From Nocardia tengchongensis (lineage in GTDB: Bacteria > Actinomycetota > Actinomycetes > Mycobacteriales > Mycobacteriaceae): a DNA stretch of 64,000 nt. The stretch is taken from assembly GCF_018362975.1 (NCBI RefSeq), contig NZ_CP074371.1:2108001-2172000 (forward strand), written 5' to 3'. The first letter of the stretch is position 1; every line of letters begins with the position of its first letter. A program made the position numbers and the translations under genes. A model generated the notes under the pieces. The model had not been told where the DNA came from and did no database searches. It saw nothing but the letters and a program-made list of their open reading frames with translations. Below are positions 1 to 44,157 of this stretch, in pieces.

Positions 1-2
1 TG

Positions 3-905
3 GTGCCCCGCACCGGCTGGCTGGAGGTGATGCTGGGCCACTTCAGTGATCCGAAGGTGGCGTTGGTGGCCCCGCGCATCCTGGCCATGGATCCGGATTC
101 CACGTTGCTGGCCCGCTATGAGCACACCCGCGGTTCGGTGCATCGCGGCCGCCGCGAGTCGGCGGTGCACGCGCACGGCCCGGTGCCCTACGTGCCGAGT
201 TCGGCGGTGCTGGTGCGCCGGCTGGCGCTGCTGGGTGAGGGTGGTTTCGACGAGAGCATGGACGCCGGCGGGGATGTCGACCTGTGCTGGCGGCTGGATC
301 GCGCGGGCTGGCGGCTGCGCTACGAGCCGGCCGCCCGGGTCGCGCACAGCAATCCGGTGTCACTGCGAAAGTGGTTCGCGCACAAGGTGACCCATGGCAC
401 CGGGGTGGCCCCGCTGGCGCAGCGGCATCCGGGTCTGGCCGCGCCGCTGTCGCTGCCGATCTGGACGGCGGTCTCGGCGACGCTGCTGAGCACCATGTCG
501 GGCTGGGGCATCTTCGGCGGCGTGCTGACCCTGGGTGCGACGCTGGTCCGATTACGCCGGGTCTTCGCCGGGCTCGACAATCCGACCCGGGTGGCGGCCA
601 TATATATGACGCGCGGTTTCACCGGCGCGATCTGGCGGCTGGCGTCGGCCATGTGCCGCCACTACTGGCCGATCACCTTGCTGGGCATGCTGTGCTCGCG
701 CCGGGTCCGGCACATCGCGATCACCCTGGCCATGGCCGAGGGTTTGGCGGACTGGTTCACGCACCGCGAGCCGGGCAGCCTGGACCCGGTCCGGTACGTG
801 TTCTGCCGCCGGCTGGACGACGTCGCCTACGGCACCGGCGTGTGGTGGGGCGCGGCGCGCACCAAGAGTGCGGCGGCGCTGAAGCCGACGCTGCCGACCG
901 GCTGA
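3..905 (+). CDS. mftF: Mycofactocin glycosyltransferase MftF, C-terminal part (5' end outside window)
   Basis: About 300 residues are visible and the frame is already open at the window edge, so the N-terminus and true start are missing. The visible part holds the end of a GT2 (GT-A) catalytic domain: the DVDLCWRLDRAGWRLRYEP stretch is the usual GT2 acceptor-side motif. It is followed by VAHSNPVSLRKWF and two hydrophobic blocks (around residues 150-180 and 220-245) that suggest membrane association. MftF is known to add glucose units to the redox peptide mycofactocin, usually as the last gene of the mft cluster. The stop codon is followed directly by the convergent SnoaL-like gene, which fits the end of an operon. 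The family call rests on overall resemblance; another GT2 enzyme is possible. Confidence 0.75.
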   Translation: MPRTGWLEVMLGHFSDPKVALVAPRILAMDPDSTLLARYEHTRGSVHRGRRESAVHAHGPVPYVPSSAVLVRRLALLGEGGFDESMDAGGDVDLCWRLDRAGWRLRYEPAARVAHSNPVSLRKWFAHKVTHGTGVAPLAQRHPGLAAPLSLPIWTAVSATLLSTMSGWGIFGGVLTLGATLVRLRRVFAGLDNPTRVAAIYMTRGFTGAIWRLASAMCRHYWPITLLGMLCSRRVRHIAITLAMAEGLADWFTHREPGSLDPVRYVFCRRLDDVAYGTGVWWGAARTKSAAALKPTLPTG

Positions 906-1232
906 TCAGCGGTAGTAGATCTCCAAGGTGGCGATGCGCCCGTCCGGGTCGAGGCTGAACACGTCGATGGCGTAGGTGCGGTTGCCCGGCGCGCCGAGCG
1001 GGCTGGTGGCCTCGAGCTGCGCGACTTCCACTGCCGGGCCCGGGATTACCCGGGTGATCCGGGTCTGTGCCCGGCCCGCGAACACGACATTCCGATAGAA
1101 CCCCGCGATTTCGTCGTGACCGCTGAAAATGCCGCGGGGATTGCGGAGTTCGGCCCCGGTCGCGAACAGCGCCAGCAGTGCGGGTTCGTCGGCGGCGTTG
1201 ACCGCCCGCACGTAGTCCTCGGCGATGCTCAT
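906..1232 (-). CDS. SnoaL-like / NTF2-fold protein
   Basis: A 108-residue protein of the small alpha+beta barrel (nuclear transport factor 2 / SnoaL) type. It opens with a helix like those of the family (SIAEDYVRAVNAADEPALLALF), followed by the ELRNPRGIFSGHDEIAGFY pattern and a C-terminal strand pair. Members include small isomerases, cyclases and proteins of unknown role; no catalytic residue can be assigned here. Its ATG overlaps the TGA of the upstream P450 gene (shared ATGA at 1229-1232), so the two are probably translationally coupled and act together, perhaps on a steroid or other lipid-like substrate. That substrate is only a guess. The gene converges on mftF with no spacer. Confidence 0.7.
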   Translation of the reverse strand: MSIAEDYVRAVNAADEPALLALFATGAELRNPRGIFSGHDEIAGFYRNVVFAGRAQTRITRVIPGPAVEVAQLEATSPLGAPGNRTYAIDVFSLDPDGRIATLEIYYR

Positions 1233-2464
1233 CGACTGTCCTTATCTCCTCGGAGCCGGACCGGCATGTGCCGCACCCCGGTGTGCTTGTTGCTGCGCGT
1301 GTATTCGACGGGCCCGGTCAGTTCGGCGATCTCGACGCGGTCGAGCAGGGCGTCGAAGACCACCCGCATCTCCATGCGGGCCAGGTTGGAGCCGAGGCAG
1401 AAATGCCCGCCGCGCCCGAAGGCGAGGTGCGGGTTGGGTCGCCGGGTGATGTCGAAGGTGTGCGGGTCGGGGAACACGCTCGCGTCGCGGTTGGCGGAGG
1501 TCCACCACAGGGTGACCTTGTCCCCGGCCCGGATGCGCCGGCCGCTGAGGTCGGTGTCGCAGGTGGCGGTGCGCCGGTTGTAGGAGGTGGAGGACGCCCA
1601 CCGCAGCATTTCGTCGACGGCGCCGTCCAATTGGGTGCGATCGTCGCGCAGGGTGCGCCAGACGTCGGGCCGTTCGATGAGCGCGAGCATTCCGACCGCG
1701 ATGGAGTTGCGGGTGGTCTCGCTGCCCGCCGCGATGAGCAGGCTGAACAGCATTGCCTTTTCCATATCGGTGAGCGGTTGCCCGTCGATGGTGGCGTGCG
1801 CGGCCAGTGACAGGAGGTCGTCGGCGGGTGTGGCGGTCTTGGCGGCGAGCAGTTCCTGGCCGTAGGCGCGGGTTTCGGCGACGGCGCGCTGGGTGCGCGC
1901 GGTGGCCTCGCCGAGTTCGCGATCGTCGTAGTCGAGGGCCACGTTGGCCCAGCCGAAGAGCCGGTGCCGGTCCTGCTGCGGTACCCCGAGCAGTTGCGCG
2001 ACGGCCTGCAGCGGGAGTTCGGCGGCGAGGTCGAGCAGAAAGTCGCACTCGCCCTTGGCCAGTGCCGCGTCCACCAGGTCGGCGGCGCGTTGCCGCAGGT
2101 CGTCCTCGATGAGTTTCAGGGTGCGCGGTGCGACGCTGGGCATGAGCAGTTTCCGCACGCCGGCGTGCCGGGGGTCGTCCATCATGTTGAGCAGCACCCC
2201 GACGGCCCAGTCCACGGGCAGATCTTCGATGAGGGTGCCCCCGCCGCGTCGTTCGCCTCCGGTCTCGGAGGAGTAGGTGACCGAATCCCCGGCCACGGCA
2301 ACGATGTCGGCGTACCGGCTGACCACCCAGAACCCTTCCCCGTCGGGGGTGTGCGCGGTGGGTGGATGCCACCACACCGGCTCTTCGGCCCGCAGCCGGT
2401 CGAAGACCGCGTGCGGGAAGCCGTGCGCGAAGCGGTCGAGGTCGGTCAGGTCGATGTCCTCCAC
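1229..2464 (-). CDS. Cytochrome P450
   Basis: A soluble bacterial P450 of 411 residues, taking the GTG at 2464. An AGGGTGG ribosome-binding site lies just upstream, and the start gives the usual family length; the frame stays open further upstream but without family-like sequence. Landmarks are the I-helix AGSETTRNS near residue 245 (oxygen-activating Thr), the K-helix ExxR as EMLR near 284, and the heme loop FGRGGHFCLGSNLAR near 348-362 with its Cys thiolate ligand. It needs a ferredoxin and reductase, neither of which is in the window. The motif set resembles CYP families that oxidise steroids, terpenes or fatty acids, but the substrate cannot be read. It overlaps the SnoaL-like gene. Confidence 0.92.
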   Translation of the reverse strand: MEDIDLTDLDRFAHGFPHAVFDRLRAEEPVWWHPPTAHTPDGEGFWVVSRYADIVAVAGDSVTYSSETGGERRGGGTLIEDLPVDWAVGVLLNMMDDPRHAGVRKLLMPSVAPRTLKLIEDDLRQRAADLVDAALAKGECDFLLDLAAELPLQAVAQLLGVPQQDRHRLFGWANVALDYDDRELGEATARTQRAVAETRAYGQELLAAKTATPADDLLSLAAHATIDGQPLTDMEKAMLFSLLIAAGSETTRNSIAVGMLALIERPDVWRTLRDDRTQLDGAVDEMLRWASSTSYNRRTATCDTDLSGRRIRAGDKVTLWWTSANRDASVFPDPHTFDITRRPNPHLAFGRGGHFCLGSNLARMEMRVVFDALLDRVEIAELTGPVEYTRSNKHTGVRHMPVRLRGDKDSR

Positions 2465-2780
2465 GGACCCACCCTGGCACAGGGCCCGGCGGCGGGGCGG
2501 TACATTCGATGAACCGTCCAGTCGCAAAAACGTTTCACCGCAAGGGTTTCGATGCGGAGCCCTGATCCGCGGCCCGGTCAGCCGCGCCGCCGCTACCGCG
2601 CCCGGTGGAGCGCGACGCGCGGACCACGCGCCGTGACTGAACACGGCGTGTTTAACAAGATGCTGTGTAGCTCACATTTCCCGTGGGCACGGTTGCTGTG
2701 TGACCTGCCGGACAAACGTCCGGCTTCCGCCTTGGGCACTCAGGTGCGCCGGTACCCTTTGGGTGCGGAAAGAAAGGCAA
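2465..2780. promoter_or_regulatory. Divergent promoter region with a 13-bp palindrome
   Basis: This 316-bp gene-free region separates the P450 (leftward) from the GAF regulator (rightward). It contains a perfect dyad, AACACGGCGTGTT, at 2640-2652 beside an AT-richer stretch (TTTAACAAG), a reasonable place for an operator or promoter. No convincing -10/-35 pair could be fixed by eye. A short purine-rich AGAAAGG at 2771-2777 is the ribosome-binding site of the regulator. That the palindrome controls either gene is an inference from its position. Confidence 0.4.
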
Positions 2781-4132
2781 ATGGTCAGCAATCTTGCGGG
2801 TGGGGGAAACCCTAACCACGGCGTCGAACCGGGCAGTCAACTCGGGGCGCTCGAAACTTACGCCGCCCAGGCACACGGATACCTCAGCCTGGGCGGGGAT
2901 CAGCTGGGGCAACTGCCCGGCTTGTTGCGTCCGATGGTGCTGGAATCGTGGCTGCGCAGTGTGCGCGGCGGCGTGGACCCCATGGACGACGGGGACGGTC
3001 GCGGCCTGCGCGGCTCGGACCTCGAGCGCTATCGCGACGCGCATCCGATCGCCGCGGTCATGCCCCTGGTGGACAAGTTGTTGCTACGGGACGCGACCAG
3101 TACCGGTTTGATCGTGGTGGTGGCCGATCAGTTCGGCCGAGTGCTGTCCGTGCACGGCAATGCCGATCGGTGCAGCCGGCCGCCGAGGCGGGTCTGCGCG
3201 AGGGCAATGACCTGAGCGAACGCCGGGTCGGCACCAATGCGGTGGGCCTGGTGGTGCGCACCGGCCGCGCGGCCTGGATCCACGGACCGGAACATTTCCT
3301 GCATCGCATGCACCAGATCACGGGAGCCGCTGCGCCGGTGCACGATCCGGACGGCCGCCTGGTGGGCGTGCTGATGATCGCCGGTGGCGTGCGGGTCGCG
3401 CGTCCGGAGATCCTGGCCCTGGTGAAGGCGGCGGCGACGGCGGCGGAGATGGATCTGCTGCTGGCCGCGGTTCGTTCGGGTCACGACCGGCGTTCGCCCG
3501 CCGACGCGCCCGCGCCCGAACGACTGGGCCTGGAGGTGCTCGGGCTGGGGCAGCCGCAGCTGACGGTGGCGGGGGAGCGGGTCCCGCTGTCGCAGCGGCA
3601 TGCCGAGATCCTGTTGCTACTGGCCGAGCATGCCGAGGGGTTGTCGGCCGATCACCTGGCCCTGCTGCTCGATGACGCCGATCTGGACAACGCCACGATT
3701 CGCGCCGCCATGTCGCGGCTGCGCTCGGTGGTCGGTTCGAATGTCTTCGGTTCGCGCCCGTATCGGTTGCGCGTGCCGATCGCCACGGATGTGGAGGCGC
3801 TGCGCGCCGCCCTGGATTCCGGGGACGTGGATGCCGCCGTGCGCCTGTACGCGGGCCCGGTGTTGCCGCGTTCGACCGCCCCGGGAGTTATAGACATTCG
3901 CGATGAATTGCGTGTCCGCTTGAGAACGGCTGTATTACGTTCCGGCGACGCTTCGGTCTTGAGCCGGTGGACGGCGGGTGCCGAGGGGCGTGACGATGCG
4001 GCCGCGTGGGCGGCCTATCGGGCCACCGTGGACCGCGAGTCTCCGCTGTATGCGCAGATCGAGGCCAAGATCCGGGTGCTGGACCGGCGGCTCGGCGCCG
4101 ATGCAACGCAGTTGCAACGTTTCGACTCCTAA
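2781..4132 (+). CDS. GAF-domain transcriptional regulator with C-terminal winged helix (apparent frameshift near 3170)
   Basis: Restoring one G in the GG run at 3169-3170 gives a continuous 450-residue protein; as it stands the frame shifts there. The start is the ATG at 2781, preceded by AGAAAGG. The N-terminal half (about residues 75-225) looks like a GAF sensor domain of the AcoR type, with SERRVGTNAVGLVVRTG and AAPVHDPDGRLVGVL. The C-terminal part (about 245-345) looks like a winged-helix DNA-binding domain: the PLSQRHAEILLLLAEHAEGL and ATIRAAMSRLRSVVG stretches. Related actinobacterial proteins often sit beside alcohol/aldehyde dehydrogenase genes. Here the gene lies between a P450 and the NRPS locus, so it could control either; there is no direct evidence for one. 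Confidence 0.75.
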
Positions 4133-4577
4133 TGTCCACTTCCGAAAGTGCGGTTGGTCACACCGCGGCCTTGTTATGTGGTCTGACCCACATACATCGC
4201 GATCTCTGAGCCGGATCGGCTCCCAACTAGACGCTCGTCCAACTTTTTTTCAGGAAAAAGTTCCTTTTTATTGTGTAAACGCCTAGTGTTCGCATGCATG
4301 AACGGCATCCCTGTGATGCAGGTGACAGTTGGAGGAGATCGGCAGTAGGACACCCCGGATGCGATGACCCGGAGGCAACCGCATCCCGGCCGGCGAGCCA
4401 GTAAGCCCGGCCGCTTCGAGCACTAGTTGGATCACGCGCGGATTTCGCCGCGCATTCGTCGAAAAACCCAGGGCGATGCGATACCTCGCGGCCTGGTGCG
4501 CCCTCGTCAGCCAAGCGCACCCAGGTCTATTTCGTGATGCCCCGAAACCGTTGGTCGACATAGCAATTCGCCATGAC
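4133..4577 (+). promoter_or_regulatory. Long leader of the NRPS operon: AT-rich block and hairpins
   Basis: About 450 bp without a credible gene. From 4240 to 4285 the sequence is strikingly AT-rich for this genome and contains AAAAAG-TTC-CTTTTT (4255-4269), a perfect 6-bp inverted repeat. TAGTGT near 4285 is a possible -10 element. Downstream are a short GCATC/GATGC stem (about 4305-4319) and a GGATGCG/CGCATCC stem (about 4357-4385), suggesting a structured 5' UTR. The element does not match a riboswitch class I can recognise, and no iron-box palindrome (TTAGGTTAGGC type) is visible. An AT-rich island before a large biosynthetic operon would also suit Lsr2 silencing, which is an inference. 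Confidence 0.4.
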
Positions 4578-4585
4578 AAGGGAGG
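4578..4585 (+). promoter_or_regulatory. Ribosome-binding site fixing the GTG start of NRPS 1
   Basis: AAGGGAGG lies five bases before the GTG at 4591, close to a perfect anti-Shine-Dalgarno match. The in-frame ATG at 4573 lies upstream of this site and has no comparable one, so GTG 4591 is the preferred start. Confidence 0.65.
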
Positions 4586-4590
4586 CTCTG

Positions 4591-41586
<36,996 letters not shown>

Positions 41587-41604
<18 letters not shown>

Positions 41605-41649
41605 AGAAACGCACCGTGGCGCTGAAGAAACGCACTGTGGCACTGAACA
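41587..41649 (+). repeat. Three tandem 21-bp copies spanning the NRPS 2 stop codon
   Basis: Copies at 41587-41607, 41608-41628 and 41629-41649 follow AACGCACTGTGGCGCTGAAG with few changes. In the NRPS frame each copy encodes Asn-Ala-(Leu/Pro)-Trp-(Arg/His) followed by a stop, so the true C-terminus and its TGA have been tandemly copied. Only the first stop is used. Confidence 0.85.
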
Positions 41650-41675
41650 TCCCAGGTGAGAAAGGCTGATCCACC

Positions 41676-41894
41676 ATGAGCAATCCGTTCGACGACGAGA
41701 ACGCCCAGTTCTACGTGCTCGTCAACGAGGAGGCCCAGCACTCGCTGTGGCCGGTGTTCGCCGCCATCCCCGGCGGCTGGACCGCCGCGCACGGCCCGGC
41801 TCTGCGACAGAGCTGCCTGGACTACGTCGAGGCGCACTGGACCGACATGCGACCGGCATCGCTGGTCCAGGCCATGTCGGTCGAGCCCGAATAG
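41676..41894 (+). CDS. MbtH-like protein
   Basis: A 72-residue protein with the full MbtH signature: NPFDDE at the N-terminus, SLWPVF, IPGGW and HWTDMRP with the conserved Trp residues. MbtH proteins bind the N-terminal subdomain of NRPS adenylation domains and are often needed for their solubility and activity, so this one most likely serves the eleven A domains upstream. ATG 41676 has GAGAAAGG about ten bases upstream. It lies 71 bp after the NRPS 2 stop and the 21-bp repeats, in the same direction. Confidence 0.95.
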   Translation: MSNPFDDENAQFYVLVNEEAQHSLWPVFAAIPGGWTAAHGPALRQSCLDYVEAHWTDMRPASLVQAMSVEPE

Positions 41895-41899
41895 ACCAG

Positions 41900-41946
41900 C
41901 GGAACACCACGTTCCGCATCCACAGACCCGGGGCCAAACGGCCCCG
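41900..41946 (+). promoter_or_regulatory. Two hairpins between mbtH and the small-peptide genes
   Basis: CGGAAC/GTTCCG (41900-41916, 5-base loop) and CGGGGCC/GGCCCCG (41929-41946, 4-base loop) are perfect stems. No T-run follows, so they are more likely RNA-processing or stabilising structures than terminators. They could set different transcript levels for the NRPS/mbtH part and the small ORFs behind. Confidence 0.45.
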
Positions 41947-42015
41947 TGCGGCGGTCCCGAGAAGAAACCACACATCGAGGGGGTCTGTCCGCGTCGTGAA
42001 AGAAAGGGAATCACC

Positions 42016-42162
42016 ATGACTACCACTCCTCCGGATCCCGGCACCGCGCCCTCCGTCGACATCGGCGCCGTCGTCTCCCAGGTTCTGAAGTTCCTGGGCG
42101 CGGGCTCCACCGCGAGCTACAACCCCAAGGGCCCGAAGCTCAAGTCGCACGGCGCGAAGTAA
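42016..42162 (+). CDS. Small peptide 1 of a three-member family (48 aa)
   Basis: ATG 42016 is preceded by GAAAGGGAA. The peptide begins MTTTPPDPGTAPS, then has a hydrophobic helix-like segment (IGAVVSQVLKFLGAGS) and a basic tail (PKGPKLKSHGAK). Its core matches the next two ORFs: an apolar helix, then [LV]-G-x-G-S-[ST] and a Pro a few residues later. I do not recognise the family. Small helical porins of Corynebacterium (PorA/PorH, about 45-57 residues, no signal peptide, O-mycoloylated) are similar in size and style, but this is only an analogy. Confidence 0.65.
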   Translation: MTTTPPDPGTAPSVDIGAVVSQVLKFLGAGSTASYNPKGPKLKSHGAK

Positions 42163-42205
42163 TTCGCACAGGCTTCACCGAACAAATATCTCGAAAGGAA
42201 TTGCC

Positions 42206-42331
42206 ATGCCTCTCTACACCGGCAGCGGCTTCACCGACCTGCTCCTGGCGTTCGCCCACCTGGTCGGCTCTGGTTCGTCCACCTCGGTCACCCAGCCCGG
42301 CGGCGGCACCACCCCGGCTCCGGTCGTCTAG
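42206..42331 (+). CDS. Small peptide 2 of a three-member family (41 aa)
   Basis: ATG 42206 is preceded by GAAAGGAA with a 5-base spacer. The product has an apolar stretch FTDLLLAFAHLVGSGSS, then a Thr/Pro/Gly-rich tail ending PAPVV. It lacks charged residues apart from one Asp and one His, and has no cleavable signal. Codon third positions are G/C-rich, as in real genes of this genome. Its stop (TAG) is part of the ribosome-binding site of the next ORF. Confidence 0.68.
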   Translation: MPLYTGSGFTDLLLAFAHLVGSGSSTSVTQPGGGTTPAPVV

Positions 42332-42340
42332 GAGGACACC

Positions 42341-42436
42341 ATGTTCAGCGGTAGTGCTGTGAACGACTTCTTCGGTTTCCTGGCGAAGTCGCTGGGCACC
42401 GGCTCCTCCTACACCTGGCCGCCGACTACGACGTAG
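42341..42436 (+). CDS. Small peptide 3 of a three-member family (31 aa)
   Basis: ATG 42341 follows a perfect AGGAGG (42330-42335) that overlaps the stop of peptide 2, so translation is likely coupled. The product is MFSGSAVNDFFGFLAKSLG followed by TGSSYTWPPTTT. The NDFFGFLAKSLGTGSS core aligns with TDLLLAFAHLVGSGSS of peptide 2. It is the last gene before the terminator of the NRPS operon. Confidence 0.65.
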   Translation: MFSGSAVNDFFGFLAKSLGTGSSYTWPPTTT

Positions 42437-42458
42437 CGGTCGGATAGGTGTGTGAAGG

Positions 42459-42483
42459 CCGCCAGGACCGCGCGTCCTGGCGG
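42459..42483 (+). terminator. Strong hairpin terminator of the NRPS/mbtH/small-peptide operon
   Basis: A perfect 10-bp stem, CCGCCAGGAC/GTCCTGGCGG, with a CGCGC loop lies 22 bases after the last small-peptide stop. A T-rich tract begins some 15 bases further on (GGTTTCTTTCCCTTT), not directly at the stem. Placed between converging genes, it may end transcription from both sides. Confidence 0.7.
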
Positions 42484-42541
42484 TCCCGGCGCTCTGTGGT
42501 TTCTTTCCCTTTCCGCCTCGTCCGACGCCCGGGCGAAGGTG

Positions 42542-43426
42542 TCAGCGGCTCAACTGCCGCAGCACCCAGCCCGCGGTGTCGTCACTGGACCGGATCAGCG
42601 AGTGGTCCACCGGCGCCGCGTCCGGGAACAGATCCTCGAACACCTCGTTCACCACTCCCGGCTCGTCGATGACCGAGCAGGCCGGAGCGGGCGTGGCGAG
42701 CTGATCGCGACGGGTCGCGATGACCGAATAGGTGACGCCGGGCTGCGTCACCGCGGTGTCGAAAATGGCCTTGTAGACCGGAGAATCCGGCGTCATCTGC
42801 ATGGCCACGGCGAACTCGTGCGAGCTCGCCGCCAGCGCCGACCGCAGGAACGGCAGCGCGTGCAGCATTTGCACGGGTGTGATCGGCGGATTCGGAATTC
42901 CGACGACGCCCGCGCCGTCGCACCCGCGCACCTCGGGTGTCATGAACACGGCATGACTCACCGCGGGCGCTCCGCCCAGCACTTTGAGGTAGTAGTTCGA
43001 CACAATGCTGCCCGCCGAGTGCGCCACGATCTCGACTTTCGCCGCTCCCGTGGTCTGACGCACCTTCGTGACGAAGTCCGCGACCTGCCCCGCTTCACCG
43101 GGCATATCGCCGTTCCAGCGCCGGTCGTTCGAGATGCCGCCTTGGAACAGCAGCGTGCAGTACCCGGCCCCGCGCAATGCGCCGACCATGGTGTCCCATT
43201 GCGCGGCAGTCTGTTCCGGGGTGCCGTCCGCGCCGGGCAGCACCACCACGGGATACGGATGCGCCGCGGTCGGCGCGCAATCGATCGGCGGCTCGATGGT
43301 CGACCCGACCGGCAGCGGCTGTTCCGCGGACCCGGTGTCCGGCTGGGCTTGCGCCCCGGCGGCCGTCCCGAGGGCGGCGGCCGCGAGCGCGACAGCGACG
43401 ATTCTGGAAATTCTGATGTACGACAA
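42542..43426 (-). CDS. Secreted lipase/esterase (class 2 lipase type)
   Basis: Starting at TTG 43424-43426, with GAAGGGGA about ten bases upstream, the protein has 294 residues and a clear signal peptide (basic start, then IVAVALAAAALGTAAGAQAQ). The frame stays open far upstream, but that part is not protein-like. The mature part is an alpha/beta hydrolase: VVVLPGADGTPEQ forms the oxyanion region, AHSAGS the nucleophile elbow, and PVDHSLI the likely catalytic His; the Asp is probably in RRDQLATP. The pattern fits actinobacterial class 2 lipases (LipA/EstA type) acting on esters outside the cell. It converges on the NRPS operon. The start is uncertain because no ATG is nearby. Confidence 0.8.
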   Translation of the reverse strand: MSYIRISRIVAVALAAAALGTAAGAQAQPDTGSAEQPLPVGSTIEPPIDCAPTAAHPYPVVVLPGADGTPEQTAAQWDTMVGALRGAGYCTLLFQGGISNDRRWNGDMPGEAGQVADFVTKVRQTTGAAKVEIVAHSAGSIVSNYYLKVLGGAPAVSHAVFMTPEVRGCDGAGVVGIPNPPITPVQMLHALPFLRSALAASSHEFAVAMQMTPDSPVYKAIFDTAVTQPGVTYSVIATRRDQLATPAPACSVIDEPGVVNEVFEDLFPDAAPVDHSLIRSSDDTAGWVLRQLSR

Positions 43427-43834
43427 CGGCTTCCGGTCCCCTTCGTGCAGTCCACCCCGACCGTGCGCGACTCCGCGCGTACCGCACGATACCGGTGATC
43501 GGGAGCCGCCGCCCGAACCGATCAGTGCGTGTCGACCGGCGTGCGCCGCGCCTGCCGGGCCCGGCCTCGGAGCGCGTCGCGTGACGACCACCACTGTGTA
43601 ACCGGATGATTCGGACATGAGGGGGCGGGAGGGGACCCGGCCGAAACCGGAGAAGTGCGCGCGGAAACGGGCAGGCGAATTCGACTCGCGCACGCAGCTT
43701 CCTGGGCGAGCGAATGATTGGCAAATATATTTGTTTAGACGACAAGCCCCCTTCACCATGAAACAGCCCCCGAAGCGAAGCGGCGAATACTTTTCGTTGT
43801 GACCGCTACTCAGGGATTGGCGATGGTGACAGTT
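43427..43834. promoter_or_regulatory. Gene-poor spacer with an AT-rich palindrome
   Basis: About 400 bp upstream of the lipase and of the micro-ORFs. It contains a perfect 12-bp palindrome, CAAATATATTTG, at 43723-43734 in an AT-rich patch (43712-43741), well suited to a promoter or operator. A 61-codon reading frame crossing it (from 43617) has poor codon use and is not taken as a gene. No promoter hexamers are claimed. Confidence 0.35.
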
Positions 43835-43918
43835 ATGAGCCAGAGCGAAGACTATGAGGCCGTGCTCGCGCGAATCATGAATGCGGAGTCTGGCCGCCCG
43901 AACTCACGCAATCGCTGA
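43835..43918 (+). CDS. Micro-ORF, 27 aa, uncertain
   Basis: Encodes MSQSEDYEAVLARIMNAESG plus seven residues; in-frame starts at 43823 (ATG, with AGGGA just upstream) and 43799 (GTG) would lengthen it slightly. It ends 23 bases before the next small gene in the same direction. The sequence could form one charged helix. There is no homology I recognise; it may be a leader peptide, a gene remnant or chance. Confidence 0.25.
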   Translation: MSQSEDYEAVLARIMNAESGRPNSRNR

Positions 43919-43941
43919 CGGTTAGCTATGAGAGGGAAACA

Positions 43942-44146
43942 ATGAGCCGGCCCAAGACTGTCGAACCTCACATCATCGGTCTCTACTGGGACCGCGACGG
44001 CGATATCTGGCAGCGGGAGGACGGCGGCTGGCGGCTGATCCTGCAGAGCGGCGTCGCCGTCGACCCGGTCTCGCTGTGGGAGTGGGGAGAACGGGCCCGT
44101 CAGCGACTTCGCGCCGTTCGTGCCCCTCACCGCCCTCGAGGCCTAG
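43942..44146 (+). CDS. Small conserved-looking protein of unknown function (apparent frameshift at 44096-44098)
   Basis: ATG 43942 has AGAGGGAAAC upstream. The N-terminal 50 residues (starting MSRPKTVEPHIIGLYWDRDG and including IWQREDGGWRL) look like genuine protein. Removing one C from the CCC run at 44096-44098 continues the frame with strongly G/C-ending codons (VSDFAPFVPLTALEA, stop at 44144-44146) and gives 67 residues. Without the repair the frame runs on antisense to the TetR gene with poor codon use. The stop then lies just 11 bases before the converging TetR gene. Function unknown. Confidence 0.5.
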
Positions 44147-44157
44147 ACACCGCGCGG

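Noticed and set aside
2652..3044. A 130-codon minus-strand frame opposite the start of the GAF regulator.
   Set aside because: The opposite strand carries a recognisable regulator with a proper ribosome-binding site; the antisense frame is compositionally odd.
4310..4430. Possible cobalamin riboswitch in the NRPS leader (AGCCAGTAAG and CAGTAGGACA look vaguely like B12-box parts).
   Set aside because: The conserved box order and the GCCACTG-type core are missing and the downstream genes are not B12-related.
42459..42483. Considered the 10-bp inverted repeat as an attachment site or regulator operator.
   Set aside because: Its place just after the last gene of an operon and before a converging gene, with T-rich sequence nearby, fits a terminator better.
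43617..43802. A 61-codon plus-strand frame upstream of the micro-ORFs.
   Set aside because: Poor codon third positions, no convincing ribosome-binding site, no family resemblance; it crosses the AT palindrome.
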